A stretch of DNA of 64,000 bases from Xiphydria camelus (Eukaryota; Arthropoda; Insecta; Hymenoptera; Xiphydriidae): the NCBI GenBank assembly GCA_963678675.1, contig OY783192.1, positions 2,552,001 to 2,616,000 of the forward strand. The letters run 5' to 3'. Both the position numbers and the translations under genes were made by a program. Under the pieces are notes generated by a model, which did no database searches, had not been told where the DNA came from, and worked only from the letters and a program-made list of their open reading frames with translations. Positions within the stretch are counted from its first letter, which is position 1, and each line of letters opens with the position of its first letter. Below are positions 1-11,109 of the stretch, one piece after another.

Positions 1-107
1 ACGCGAAAGAGAAAGACTGCAGGACGGAGGGAGAGGGGAGAAGGACACCCCGGTCCAGGTAGCGAGCCAACCAGACGGACGCCGATTTCAGAGACCGATG
101 CTGAGAG

Positions 108-395
108 ACTGAGAGAAATAATTGCGGGTACCAAACAAATTTTTCCTTCAATCAAAAGCATTATACAGTTCCAGGATCGAGTCATGGTTTTCTTTGCGCA
201 AGGAAATATTTTATAGACTCGGGTAATTATTTTTTTCGCGCAGGAAGAATGTCTTGTCCCAACGAAGGTATTCTCGAGTCAAGAATATATTATAATATAT
301 TCTTCAACAAAGAATCCGTATTCTTGAAAATGTGTAAGGTCATATTTTCTTGGTTCAAGCAATCCTTTTTTCACACTAGCAATTATTTCTCTCAG
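108..395. mobile_element. MITE family A, copy 1
   Basis: About 288 bp with terminal inverted repeats: it opens ACTGAGAGAAATAATTGC and closes GCAATTATTTCTCTCAG. Copies at 29588-29875, 44265-44552 and (inverted) 60041-60333 share the internal order: CATGGTTTTCTT-like block, a TCGCGCAGGAAGAA-like block, then runs of TTCTTGAATCAAGAATATA-type imperfect palindromes. No coding capacity is evident; a 63-codon frame lies inside the element and is not conserved. The TA-flanked copies at 44 kb place the family with Tc1/mariner-type non-autonomous elements. The flanks of this copy are too degraded to show the duplication. Confidence 0.8.
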
Positions 396-1268
396 CGGAG
401 AGGAGCAGATAATGAAACTCGAAAAATATATGTAAAATAACCGTCAAAAAAGGAGGAGTTTATCGCGAGATTTTTCCAACGATCGAACCGGTACAAGATT
501 AAAAAATCAACCTTAATAAATATCTTACAACGCGAGGAGAGCGTGTCGAATACATCGTCATAGCGATACGGTCGAGCAGAGCGGAAGAAATCGAAGCCCG
601 CGAGGCCCTTACACGACCGTCGCACACCGCGAAAGGGGAGGGCAGGATATCCTACACCTCTCTCTTTCCCTTTCCCTCTTCCGCGTTTCAATACTAACCC
701 TCGTCGCGCACTGTCCTTCCTCTGGGACAGGGGGGCCGCTGCGGACTTATCTTCGACCCTCCACGTCGCCACACCTCGCGCCATTCCCGGTCGCACCGAT
801 TAATTTCTTGTCCTCGTTAATTAACTCGGCCCGGCCTTACGCCAGATAACAGATCGCCCGCAAGCCCGTAAGCTTTCGTTTCTCCGTTTCCACACGGTCG
901 GGAATGCGATTTCAATGGACGTCCCCATTAAACGGGTGATTTGTTAGGCACGCGGCGGAGACCGACGATGATATCGGACCCTGTCTGGTCTGCCTACCTC
1001 GCGAAGCCTCCCATCTCCCCTTCGTCCTCACAGCGGTTCACTCGCGTGCGATCGCGCGTTCCGCCCGGAATACGGATAAGCTCTGATACCGCGCGAGAAT
1101 TGCGATCCTCCCTTGCGTGTCTCATGGAGCTTTCAACTCGTATAGTTAACCGCCGGGTCGAGGGAGAGTTGGGGTCGCTTGATTTCGATTAAAAAGAAGC
1201 TACGTCGATTTCGCACCTCGATATTTCGTCTCGAGATAGACTGCACGCGTCAACCGTTAACATGAGTA
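396..1268. other. CpG-rich unique DNA, nothing recognised
   Basis: No repeat shared with the rest of the window. A C/T-rich tract lies at about 656-686. A 134-codon minus-strand frame (392-796) starts inside element A and is Arg/Ser-rich, so I do not treat it as a gene. Confidence 0.5.
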
Positions 1269-1419
1269 GTGCTGAGAACATATTTATTTAAGACAAGTGT
1301 ATGGTAATTGAACTAAATGAATTTACACGTGTGATTCAACGACAATATTTTTGACTTAAATATGTCCTTGGCACTATTCATGTCCACGGCTATTTAGATC
1401 GGTAAATTATTTTTCTTAG
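1269..1419. mobile_element. short H-like MITE
   Basis: About 151 bp flanked by TA on both sides (1267-1268 and 1420-1421). The left end is GTGCTGAGAACATATTTATT and the reverse complement of the right end is CTAAGAAAAATAATTTACC, a degenerate CACTGAGAAA terminus. It carries the block CTTGGCACTATTCATGTC that also marks the H copies at 27101-27843 and 32570-32897, so I place it near family H. It is non-coding. Confidence 0.6.
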
Positions 1420-1421
1420 TA

Positions 1422-3051
1422 CCCATACAATCCCCTCAAAGTTACAATTTTATCAGGACTTTGAATCCCTCGCGAACGTCAACCGCGTGCGTGTGATCCA
1501 AACTCGGCAAACAACGACGCCGTGTAAGCGTATGCGTGGCCTGCGGAATTAAACGGGGCCAATATGCGAGCCCCTGGAGAAATACCAACCCGGGCCAAGC
1601 TGGGTAGATCTTTCGTATTATAAATGCAGGCATTTAATAAGAAAGACAACTGCACCGCCACATATTACGGGTTGCGGTGGCAGCCGCGCGACGGTCAGAG
1701 GCGCGGGTGGGTGAGCGGGGAGACTTCCAGGGATTTGTCATCACGCGACCTCATTACCACGGCGAGCTCCGTTCTCTTCCCAATGTCCCGTCCCCTTGCT
1801 CGCCTGCCGGAGCGCACGCGCGCACGCGACGTGCCACGAGGTAAGGCGCGCGTCGACGCCAACTCCGTTTTCCGATTCGCGCATCCGTTCGCGTACATCG
1901 CTCTCCCGGGATCGGCGGAGAGGCGCTCGAAAAGCGAGCTTGGAATCGTTTATCGCGGATTTCCTTCGGTTCGCCGGAAGTCGCTTCCGGGAAATTCCGC
2001 ACGAGTCTCATTTTTTTCGAAAAAATTCAATCGCCTGTCGTCGATTCATCGAGAACTTTTACGGGAAAGCGATTTCCTACGCATGAAATATCATATTGAG
2101 CTCGAATGAAACAGTCGAGAAACGCCGTTCAAACATTTTATAAGGAATGCAGATACAAAAGTTTGGTAAACGTCCGAGCCAAGCGTTTTTATAGCGCGGG
2201 CGGACATCGCAGTACAATCGACGATATTGCGAATGCAACCCACACTAGACATTACATATTCGATAAATATTTATGGAGGATTCCACGTATATTCGATATC
2301 CGTCGGATATTCTCGGAATGGCCGTAACATGTATCGCGATATCTTTTTCTTCTCGATACGGTATGGAAAAAAGAGACGAGCGAGCGCGGGCGTCGACTTC
2401 CGGTTTCCCCGAACTAATAAAAGCGTCTCTCGCGAAAAGTCGAGAGAGGAAGTGATTCACACGATACACGCCGCCAGGGGAAAGTCATTCCGAGCGCGGC
2501 GGATAACACGGCGACACCTCAAAATTGACATCTGTTCTTGACTCACGCGCCGAAAGCGGAACTTCTCGCGCCTCTTCATTGAAATTCGTCTCGGTCCAGA
2601 CGTCACGACGGTGACGCGCGCGTTCGCTCGACGGAATCTCAACGTCATCGCGTCTTCCACGTCCTGACATCAATTTTCACCGGGGTTCCCGCGGGACGAA
2701 TAATTCAATCCTCTCCTCGCCCCCGTCTCTTTTTCTCCCGCCGGAATGAGAAAACGTCGAATCGTGCTCGGCAGGATGAACGAACTAACGAACGTCTTAA
2801 TAAACGAATGAACGGGCGAGCAGAAGGCGTCGCGGGGAGCGTCTACGGGAAACTCAATCCCCGAGCCGAGCAAAGTATACCCGAAACTTTCTCGAAGTTA
2901 TAATCGAACTCCGCTGGATGGAGTCCAGTCGATGGAAACCGATAATTAGAGTAGCGGACGTTTTCGTGCGACGGATCGCGCGAGGCGCGAGTCCCGCTGC
3001 CCTCTTTCCCTTGTCATTCTTCACCCGACACGATTAGTCGTCCGTTGTGGG
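1422..3051. other. CpG-rich unique DNA
   Basis: Several overlapping frames on both strands between 1624 and 2673 encode only Arg/Ser-rich, low-complexity peptides. No tRNA, splice-bounded exon or repeat family was recognised. Confidence 0.5.
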
Positions 3052-3840
3052 TGAATTGAAAAAAAAATTGTGGTATTTGCAGCTGCATCACGTGGTCAAA
3101 GGATTCGTAGTCAATCCAGCCGAATGTTGCTCAACATGACTAAATGAAGGTCGATGAAATTAAGTTAATGCGGTAGATTCAACTGCACGGCATAGTTGAT
3201 TTGCTCAGTTGACTTAACTACTAATACAGTAGCCATAAATGTGTAGAAATTGAAACAATGTTTGGGTAATTGAATTAATTACATTATTCAGTTAATTATC
3301 AATTTAATGTTTCATATAAGGTCATCTAAGTAACTAAACAAATTATCTCAACCACCGATAAGATTCATGGAAAATCATCAACCAACTGTGATATGCATGG
3401 AAAAAAGAATTAGTAAAAAATCATGGGAAAACCCATGAATTTTTAAAGTTACCCAAGTAACGGGGCTCCTCGAGGTGAAGCATTGAAGTTTTTAATACAC
3501 CATAGCGTACTTTTTGCAGTTCACTATTATGGATTCTATACTGTTACATAAACAACAGTTTGTACGGTAAAATTTACCAATCTCCCATTAATATGGATGC
3601 GCCGGGTGTTTACGGATTTATATTATAACGAATTATAAAAAATACGCTGTGTCTATTAAAAAATTCAATGTTTCACCTCGAGGAGCCCTACTATTGATAT
3701 TCACTGTAAAAATTACTCATCCTTTTTCTTGGTGTGCAATTGGGACAACTTCGCGTTTAGGTTTCGCGTATCTATAACATCGCGGTGTACTTGGCTTAAC
3801 TGATATTCAGTTGAATCAATAGATACTTTTTCTCAGCGTG
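3052..3840. mobile_element. degenerate MITE interrupted by a family C element
   Basis: The right end reads ACTTTTTCTCAGCGTG, matching the CTCAGTG terminus of the other families. The interior on both sides of the C insert is AT-rich with repeated TTAACT/AGTTGA motifs like family O. The left end near 3052 (GAATTGAAAAAAAAATTG) is only a weak match, so the left boundary is uncertain. If the assignment is right, this is an old element that later received C at 3396-3734. Confidence 0.4.
3396..3734. mobile_element. MITE family C, copy 1
   Basis: A 339-bp foldback. The left arm starts CATGGAAAAAAGAATTAG and the right arm ends ATCCTTTTTCTTGGTG (consensus terminus CACGGAGAAAAAGGATTA). Both arms contain the CTCCTCGAGGTGAA block (right arm inverted) and a TACTTTTTGCAGTT / AAAAATACGC pair. 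It is flanked by TG on each side. Copies 2 (24665-25245) and 3 (58035-59025) match in arms and centre but carry further insertions, so this copy shows the uninterrupted structure. Non-coding. Confidence 0.8.
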
Positions 3841-4376
3841 CGCGTATGCGCGAACGCCACGCGTATATATCGGCCGTGAGCAATTCGACGGGGGTGAATT
3901 ACTTTTCGGAGGTGCAAACACGAAATTTGCGCTCGTCGGGCGTCATTAACGGCGTTTAGCGCGAAGCGATACCGATGGTGCGCCGCTTAGCGTGTACGGG
4001 TTACGACGTCCCGGTGGGATATCGCGGAACGCGCCACAATGGTAACGGCACCCGGGTAAGTGGATGTACGCTCCCATTGGTGCCCGTAGGACACACCGGA
4101 GAGCAGAGGTTAATGTCGCATTGTCCTCCGCATACCAGGTCGTACGCACTTAGGCTAGGTACCGGCACCTACGTCCCGGTATAGTTATACATATATACCC
4201 GCACCTCGTAGGCTACCAGATAGTCGCGTCGTTACACACATGTGCGCTCAGGAACAAAAACCTCAGCATCTACTTACGCAGGACCGTGGCAAGCGTGGAG
4301 CGTGTGCATGTGTGTATCGGGACGTGCGAGAGTTTGAACGTATCCAATAAAAACCAACGCTGCATCGACAAAATAT
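3841..4376. other. CpG-rich unique DNA
   Basis: Contains small GC-rich hairpins around 4000-4190 and frames on both strands with no recognisable domain. No known feature identified. Confidence 0.4.
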
Positions 4377-4432
4377 GTCGATCGACCAAGTCGACTGTCG
4401 CGTCCACACTCGTGTCGACAGTGTCGATCGAC
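4377..4432. repeat. dyad-symmetric cluster of GTCGAC and GTCGATCGAC motifs
   Basis: Two copies of the palindrome GTCGATCGAC (4377-4386 and 4423-4432) flank two copies of GTCGAC (4390-4395 and 4414-4419), with 3-bp gaps on each side and an 18-bp centre. The order 10-3-6-18-6-3-10 is symmetrical. A further GTCGAC follows at about 4436. The function is unknown; it could form a cruciform or be a clustered binding site. Confidence 0.6.
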
Positions 4433-5099
4433 AATGTCGACTCAGTGAGGACGCGGTTTTCGACTTCACCAGGTGTACTCAGTTCTAAGGCCCAGTTGTA
4501 CAATATAAGTTCAGAGCCGGTTCAGCTTGAACCGCCGTTCTTGGTATATTTTGTGTTACACATAATGTCATACATTTGGATGTAAACTCAGCTCAAACGT
4601 GGTTCAAGTTAAAATTGAATTTAAACCAAGTCGTTACAACCCGCCCTAAATAGATCTTAAAATAGGTCTAATATTCAGAATGGAACAGATCAAAATATTC
4701 GACTCGGGTGTATCTATTCAACTCGTTTACGGGGTAACGGGTGAACGTTAACTACGGGTCTTCTCTGCTCATATCGTTACCAAGAGAAAATTGTATAATT
4801 AGTTCAGAAAATAAAGCTATACATGGTTGATGATGAAATTAACTCCCTGTGGTCACACGTCCGTACAGTTTCGCGATGGTCACACATAGGTCAAATGAAC
4901 CCAACCGATTTTTAAATAACAACCACCTGAACAACGTCCGTCCAATTTAGACCGAAAAATTATGGAATATTCTTCGAATATTGTAAAGTATCTAGTCACC
5001 GTATCTACGTAAAAAATGAAATGATGACGCATTCGAAAATTATCGTGAATATGTAGATGTGTGAAAAATGAGTTGCTTCACTAAAAGTGTCACAATTTC
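4433..5099. other. AT-richer unique DNA
   Basis: No inverted ends or similarity to other parts of the window were found. Nothing assigned. Confidence 0.4.
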
Positions 5100-5123
5100 T
5101 TTTTTTTTAAGTTTTTTTTTTTA
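5100..5123. repeat. T-rich homopolymer tract
   Basis: Two runs of T (9 and 12) separated by AAG. Low-complexity sequence, with no adjoining retroelement recognised. Confidence 0.6.
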
Positions 5124-6329
5124 ATAATATAAACGGATTACTCTGATATTTCGAAGCAATAAATAGGTCTACAGTGGAATGTTTCAAAAACCATTTTTTC
5201 TGAAGTCCGAAGAGGGTTCGTAATACGAGTCTTAAGAAGAAGCTATTTATTCCGAGATCTGACGAGGGTCTAGTTACAATTAAAAAAAAAGAAGTACAGT
5301 CAGCTTCAAAATTGAAGTCTGGGTCGAGGATCCCTAGTGATCACAGACGGTTGAAAGAACGAATGGTCCATTTATTTCGATTGTTTTGCGTTCGAGGAAA
5401 TAAATCCAATATCAAATCAATTTTGAATATAACGGTACTTAATTCGCGCGACGACAGCAAGTAGTTACCTACGTCGCGGAAGAATCCAGAGAAAAAAAAG
5501 TCGTCCGCGCGTCGTCTCTCGCTCCGTCGTTAATTAAATCTTCTCGGATGACGCGACGTCTGGACCTCTCCACGGCGTCGTCGAGTCGCGCGGCGCGGCG
5601 TCTCGATTCGGATCGCGAGTCGGGAAAGTTGGCGCGCAGGGTTCATCGACGACCTTGGCCGGCCCTGACCCCGATGATCCAATTAAACCCTACCTCTCGT
5701 CGTAATGGCATCGCATGCCGAGGCGTCCGCCGTTGCCTCGCGCCGAGTATCGCGCGCGGCGGCGCGAGATGGTCGGCGCTCGCTTCCCGCCGTCGCACAG
5801 TCGGCATCCTTCCTTCCTGGCTTCCGTCCTCTTCCTTCCTATATACCCGCTACTCGCTTGTTGGCTGCGATCCCTCCGCAATGCGGTCGAAATTACGTTA
5901 CGACTTACGACCGCCTCTCGAATTTCAGACCTCGACCGACGGCAACCTACACCGACCCGACGTGGTGCCCGCTATTCGTAGAGAGACTCTGCAAATAGTC
6001 CGCGGGGCTGCTCTCCTCTCCTATCCGCCGCGCGCGTGCTCGGAGTTCTCTTATTCGAGAGCGCGGCCGCCTCGCGTCTTAACCCACCGCACCCCGAGGC
6101 GCGCGCGCGCGCGCGCTCCTATCTCTCGAACTGGACACTTCGAAATTGCCGGTTAGAACCTGGAGAGAGCAGTGGCATTGCGGCCGACCTCTTTGCATAC
6201 GGGCGAACCTGACCTCAAACGTCGTGGGGTGAGCAGTACGATCGTTGACTTCTGACGATAACAGGATTATTGTACGCGATAAGAAGTGCGTTGGACATCT
6301 TTAGAGAACAGAACTGTGAAGATAAAATG
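5124..6329. other. CpG-rich unique DNA with a (GC)9 run
   Basis: An alternating (GC)9 run occurs at 6099-6116, a potential Z-DNA segment. The 202-codon frame at 5548-6156 runs through it, is dominated by Arg, Ser and Pro, and overlaps other frames on both strands, so it is rejected as a gene. Confidence 0.5.
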
Positions 6330-6670
6330 ATAGCGCACCAAAGAGATAGTTTATTAATAGTTAATAAGTATAAATTTAAATACGGCGAAATCAACATTTC
6401 GTTAGGCTAAGAGAATATATCGTCGCCTTACAGCAAAACTATACCAAGTCACATATGTAAATGTTGGACTTAGTATACTTCTGCTCTAAGGCGATGATAT
6501 GCTGATTGTTAAAAAATACTTATTTACTTCAAATCGTTGCCTCGAAGGATCAAATTGTGTCAAATAAATATCGTAATAGTTAACGAGTATTTCCTTGATC
6601 CAATAAAATGTTTATTTCGCCATATTCAAACAAACATTTATTAACTACAAATAAGTTGTTTTCTCGGTAT
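6330..6670. mobile_element. MITE family L, copy 1, with internal hairpin
   Basis: AT-rich segment with inverted ends: GTTTATTAATAGTTAATAA then ATACGGCGAAAT on the left, and on the right the reverse complement of TAGTTAATAAATGTTTGT and TATGGCGAAATAAACA. It shares these blocks, plus the GGATCGAGTAAATATTC-type block (here inverted), with copy 2 at 10075-10415. Outer boundaries are approximate and no clear target duplication was seen. Non-coding. Confidence 0.6.
6408..6506. repeat. ~40-bp-arm hairpin inside element L
   Basis: The left arm (TATCGTCGCCTTACAGCAAA…) pairs imperfectly with the right arm (…TCTGCTCTAAGGCGATGATA) across a loop of about 16 nt, with roughly three quarters of positions matching. 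Size and shape resemble a microRNA precursor. I do not recognise any known insect miRNA, and its position inside an element suggests a MITE-derived hairpin. Confidence 0.6.
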
Positions 6671-7261
6671 GTAAAAGTCGAATTCGTATTTTTCAATAAA
6701 TCATCGAGAAATAAACCACCCGATGTATCGCTTTATCGTATAGTATTTCACATTTCAACAGACACTCCCCTAATTCCCAGAGGTGGTGTATAGATACATC
6801 GAAAGAGATCTTCCGTTCAGCCTCCCTCGATGCCTGCGCGCGAAAGAGAAAGTCGACCAAACGCAGTGGAAGCTGCGAGAAATAAAAGGATTTTTCTCGG
6901 TTTCCTCGAAGGAGATACGAAGACGTGAGAAATCTAGTTTCGACCAATGAGTTATGACTCGACCGTAGGCAGAGCTGGAAGTCGCGTTTAGCTCCATAAG
7001 ACTCGCACGCCCGAGAGACGGCGAGAAACATTAATTTTCCTTAAATCCGGGAATGAGAGAGGAGTGGATCGCGTTGCTCCACGATGAGAATGAAGCGAAA
7101 GGGCGTATTCTCGTTATTTATTCTTTTCGTTTCCTATTCTTATTCTCGAGTTTTTTCACCGATTCCATACCTCTCTCAGCTTGATATCCGAGACGGATTG
7201 ATGGTGCGTTAAAAAGAAAACGGTCCGTACTCTACATCGCGTAGCGCAACAGAGACGCGTA
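6671..7261. other. unique DNA, nothing recognised
   Basis: Mixed composition with no repeat ends. A 112-codon minus-strand frame (6693-7031) has no recognisable domain. Confidence 0.4.
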
Positions 7262-7831
7262 CACAGAGAGAAAAAAAATAGTAGACTTGATCACATTGGC
7301 GGTAACGGGCGCGGGAACGCCGATCAAGTTACTCGAATTAAATAATTTGGTTATTATGACTAAAAACTGTTTGACAAAAATAAGCTGTACCTAGTAAATT
7401 CGGTTTTTGAGCAACTTTTTTATTGTAGATTCGAAAGATCTGGACAAAATTTACACCGTGATTTTTTATTTTTCGTTTTCGGCCTTATCTAAGCTGGAAA
7501 ACGACATTTTGAAATGCAGCTACGTCATCGTGCTGTCCTACCTCTCTCGCACTCGCAATTTAGCATAAGTGCGACTCTCTCTGACGTTTCATGACGTCAC
7601 GATGTTGTAGAGAGAAACGCATTCATAACTCAGCGAATAATTATTTTTTCGGATATTTTCTTTTTCGTGTGATATTGAGTATGTATGGAGATTACAAATT
7701 GAATTTAAACATATGAATATTTTTTTATTTAAAGATCGAATTCTAGCAAATTATTAGATCAAGTAACTAAATCTCTGTTCCCCGTCCATGATCGCTAATT
7801 TAGTCAAATCTACCACATTTTTTTCTCAGTG
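7262..7831. mobile_element. MITE family F, copy 1 (full length)
   Basis: 570 bp between TA dinucleotides (7260-7261 and 7832-7833). The left end is CACAGAGAGAAAAAAAATAG and the reverse complement of the right end is CACTGAGAAAAAAATGTGG. Inside both ends follow matching blocks (GTAGACTTGATCA / GTAGATTTGACTA, then GGCGCGGGAAC / GGACGGGGAAC). The centre, including CGGCCTTATCTAAGCTGGAA, recurs at 40640-41235. No protein is encoded. Ends and TA flanks fit a Tc1/mariner-type non-autonomous element. Confidence 0.8.
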
Positions 7832-7833
7832 TA

Positions 7834-8089
7834 TACACTTATGCTCCGAATCGTCTTCGAATTTTTCGAGGTACAAAATCCGCGTGATCTTTCACCCCTT
7901 TCGCCCTTTACCGAGTTTCGCGAGACGCAGAGACGTACATGTATAAACGAACGAAATGCTTCTCGAGAGGACGATGAGTTGAGTGTATCGCGCGGCGTGT
8001 GACTCGTGACTTCGCGGCTCGAATTCCGGCGAGATGCCGAAGACTGGCGACTGATTGTCTCTTCGGTCGACACCACTTAACGCTCGCCA
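7834..8089. other. unique DNA
   Basis: CpG-rich, with overlapping frames on both strands. No recognised feature. Confidence 0.4.
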
Positions 8090-8145
8090 CTTACATGCAT
8101 ATATGCGCCTCGCCGGCGTCTCCTTCGCGCATATATGTATGTAAG
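8090..8145. repeat. 19-bp-stem hairpin
   Basis: The left arm 8090-8108 (CTTACATGCATATATGCGC) and right arm 8127-8145 (GCGCATATATGTATGTAAG) pair at 18 of 19 positions around an 18-nt loop. It stands alone in unique DNA, with no element ends around it. It could be a structured RNA or simply a palindrome. Confidence 0.75.
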
Positions 8146-10074
8146 ACCCGTCGAGTGCGCGGAGTTGCCAGAATCCGAAATCGCGTGGCGTTGATCTGTG
8201 GCAGACATCTCCCTCTCTCTCCTTCCCTCTTGGGATTCGAGAAGAGTGTTTCTCGTTACCCCGAGCAAAGTCACGAGCGACAAACGAAGGGAGATACGAT
8301 TCTCCGCGAAATTGTCGGGAAATATGTATACGATAATGCGCGCGTATACCCATTTAGTTTCGGATATCGCGTGGCGTGACAGAGGCGCCAAAGTTTCCCA
8401 GCGTGATTCGGGTTGGAGCTCCTGGCGAGAAGTTGTGCCCGCTGGCGAAACGAGGATCGGCTTAACCAATGCTCGCGCGCAGCCTACGAAAGCCATTAAC
8501 ATTTCCACGCGACAAAGCTGTCGCGCCACGCGATTTCCCAATCTCGACTCCCGCGTGCCCGGCGTTTTAACCTCCCGTCCACGCATCGTTTCACGCCACC
8601 CCTGCCCCCTCCGTTCGTCGTCCCGACGGAGAGAGACGATCACCCGCGCGCGAAGAGCGGCCGGGGAAAATTCGCACCCGCGCGCGCGCGGAGCGCAGAG
8701 TTCGTTAATTCGAAATTCAAACTCGGTTTAATCGGAGTCAAACCGACGGCGAAGACGGCTTTTGTTCGGCTTCGCGTGCGAACGGAGCGTGTATCCGTCG
8801 AGAGAGAGATAGAGAGGGGGGAGACAAACAGAGGAGATTAGGAAGAGCGAGGGGGAAAGAGAAAGAGAGAACGTAGGCGAGAGAAAAAGAGGGGGACAAG
8901 GAAAGAGAGAGAAAGAGATTCCGGTACTATATAGCTTTGCGTGAAACGGAAGTTACCGGCGTTACGAGTGACTAGTCTCCGGGGAAATTCCGAAGTTTGG
9001 TTAATGGAATTATAAAGAGCCTCTGCATATACATATACGGGGCGCGTGTATATATGTATAGAGGAAAGCGAGCACGTCACTGTAATATTTTCCTAACTTG
9101 AAAAATCTTGGGATAATTCGGTAATCAGTAGGTACGTACGGCTCCGTTGAGCGAGCTCGATTCGCGGACTGCGAAGAAGGTGCGGGAGCAAAATTGAAAG
9201 TATTAGGGAAGAAAAGAATGGAGAGTTAATAGAAAGGATGCGGAAGCATCACGAGTACGCTTCCGCGTACCACCTCGAGCGCCGTTTTATTCGCGCGTTT
9301 GAAGTGGTCGCGATCCCGAGGAGCTCGCGCGAGGGAACTTCGTTCGCCGCTGCAGCCAGGAGCATTTTTCAAGAGGAGCGATTAAGCGCGGCGCCCTTTC
9401 TCTTGGCGCGATCTCTTTGAAACCGGGGCGAGAGACTTTGGCGTTTCGCGGGCGCAGCGCGAAAGAGATGAGGGCAGATTTTGCAGAAAGTAATATTAAT
9501 AGGGCGATATAAAAGGATAATCCCCGCGGGATTTCCTTCGCTCTACCCTTGGATTCTCTCTCTCTTTCTCTTTCTCTGGCGTGGCCACCCGCGAGCTCCA
9601 ACTATTTATAACGATCAATACAAAAGCTTTACCGTGCGGCGTTAAAGGGTTATTTTTCAGGGCGTCACGCCGACGAGCCCTCCTCGTTCTCGCCCGTTCG
9701 TTCGAATCCGCGTCTAGCGAAGAGAAACGAGGCGAAGTCGCGTAAGCGATACGACTGGTATAGAATCGAATTAGATCGGATGTCGAAGTAGAGTTACCGG
9801 TTCTGAGGGCACTCCTTTCACATTGTGCCGTACAAAGTGCTTTCTCGGAGAATCACTCGTGTGATGTATACGAAGCCGCATCGGCTAGAGCAGCTGATGC
9901 GATAAGCGCGGCTAATTTGGCTCTTTCCGAAGATATATTACTCCGAGATAGTCATGGCTAGCTTTTATTGTCGAGATATACAGTGGATGCACATCACGAT
10001 TTCTTTAAAGCAATTCGATAAAGGATAACCTTGTATAATCTACTTATAGTCCGTACATGGTTTATATGGATTAT
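8146..10074. other. CpG-rich DNA with purine tracts
   Basis: A GA-rich tract lies at about 8797-8917 and a CT-rich tract at about 9556-9580. A small inverted repeat of alternating TA/CA bases lies at about 9025-9060. The 177- and 188-codon frames around 8077-8731 overlap on opposite strands and are Arg/Ser-rich. No gene is supported. Confidence 0.4.
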
Positions 10075-10415
10075 GGCGAAATAAATAATTTATTGGATCG
10101 AGTAAATATTCATTAACTGTTATGATAATTATTTGGCACAATTAGATCCTTTGAGGCACCCATTTCAATGGAATGAACATTTAAATATTTTATTGTATCA
10201 AGTAAATATTCATTAACTCTGTCATGATATTTATTTGGTACAATGAAATCCTTTGAAGCGCAATCATTTCAATGAAATAAAGATTTAAATAATTAACATA
10301 CCTATTGTATACTTTCTAGTCCTAATGAAATATTTATTTCGTCGTTCTTGAAATTATATTTATCAACTATTAATAAACTGTTTTTTCGTTGAATAGAAAT
10401 CATATAGACGTATAA
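10075..10415. mobile_element. MITE family L, copy 2, with an internal ~103-bp tandem repeat
   Basis: The left end has TGGCGAAATAAATAA; the right end, reverse-complemented, has GTTTATTAATAGTTGATAAA and GACGAAATAAATATTTC, the block order of copy 1. Two tandem units at about 10092-10190 and 10192-10296 each carry GAGTAAATATTCATTAACT-type, ATTTGG(C/T)ACAAT and ATCCTTTGA blocks. Preceding bases (TATAGTCCGTACATGGTTTA) resemble a fragment of family K. Confidence 0.6.
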
Positions 10416-11109
10416 TCCATATGGGACCATATCCATCCACATGTAAATGATATAGAATTTATCTGCTTAGACGGAGCATCGCCTAGAATTCAATTAAGGA
10501 TTTTTCATCTCAGTTCTTACTAATTTCTTTTTCGAAAGTAACTTCATCCCGAATGACACAGTTTCCGTTGAAGAAATCAGTAGAACTGTGGGTTAGACCA
10601 TACGAGCTACACGCTTTTCTCGCCAAAGAAAGATCGCGCGAGTTCTTTCTGGAAATAAAGAAACGCGTAGTTTCGGTGCGCCTGTAACCGCTCCATAATA
10701 AATGTTATCGCCGCTGCGATGAAAAAGTGCGATCGTTACGATCGAGTCTATAGCTGCAGGAATACGCATTGGCTCGTAAAAGAAAAGTGTGACGTAAAAG
10801 CGGAACGACATATTGGCACATCATTTCGGGCGGGCCGTTTTAGTCGGAATTAACGAAGGGAGGAAGAAAGTAGCGAGTCGGGGTGCTAAATTCGTAAGTG
10901 TGGGCTATATATAATATGAAAAGGTTTTCCCCACCGAGTTAGAAAGAAAAGTATTTTGTACTCCGGTTACAGGTCGTTAATTGCTTCGTTTTCTCATTTC
11001 CGACCGATCAGGGAAGTTGCGAAGACTTGCACCTCGATAAATTACAGGGGTTGTGTGCAAGACGGGGATGTGAGTCGTTAACGCGGGGTTTAATTCCAGC
11101 AATACGAAG
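10416..11109. other. unique DNA, nothing recognised
   Basis: Mixed composition and no repeat ends. A 72-codon minus-strand frame at 10593-10811 has no recognisable domain. Confidence 0.4.

Noticed and set aside
4470..4630. AAGGCCCAGTTGTACAA-type block as a possible element end
   Set aside because: No matching inverted end or second copy was found in the window.
5548..6156. 202-codon plus-strand frame
   Set aside because: Arg/Ser-rich peptide crossing a (GC)9 repeat, with overlapping frames in other phases and on the other strand.
9695..9712. tRNA B-box-like GTTCGTTCGAATCC
   Set aside because: No A box, cloverleaf or terminator T run could be placed around it.
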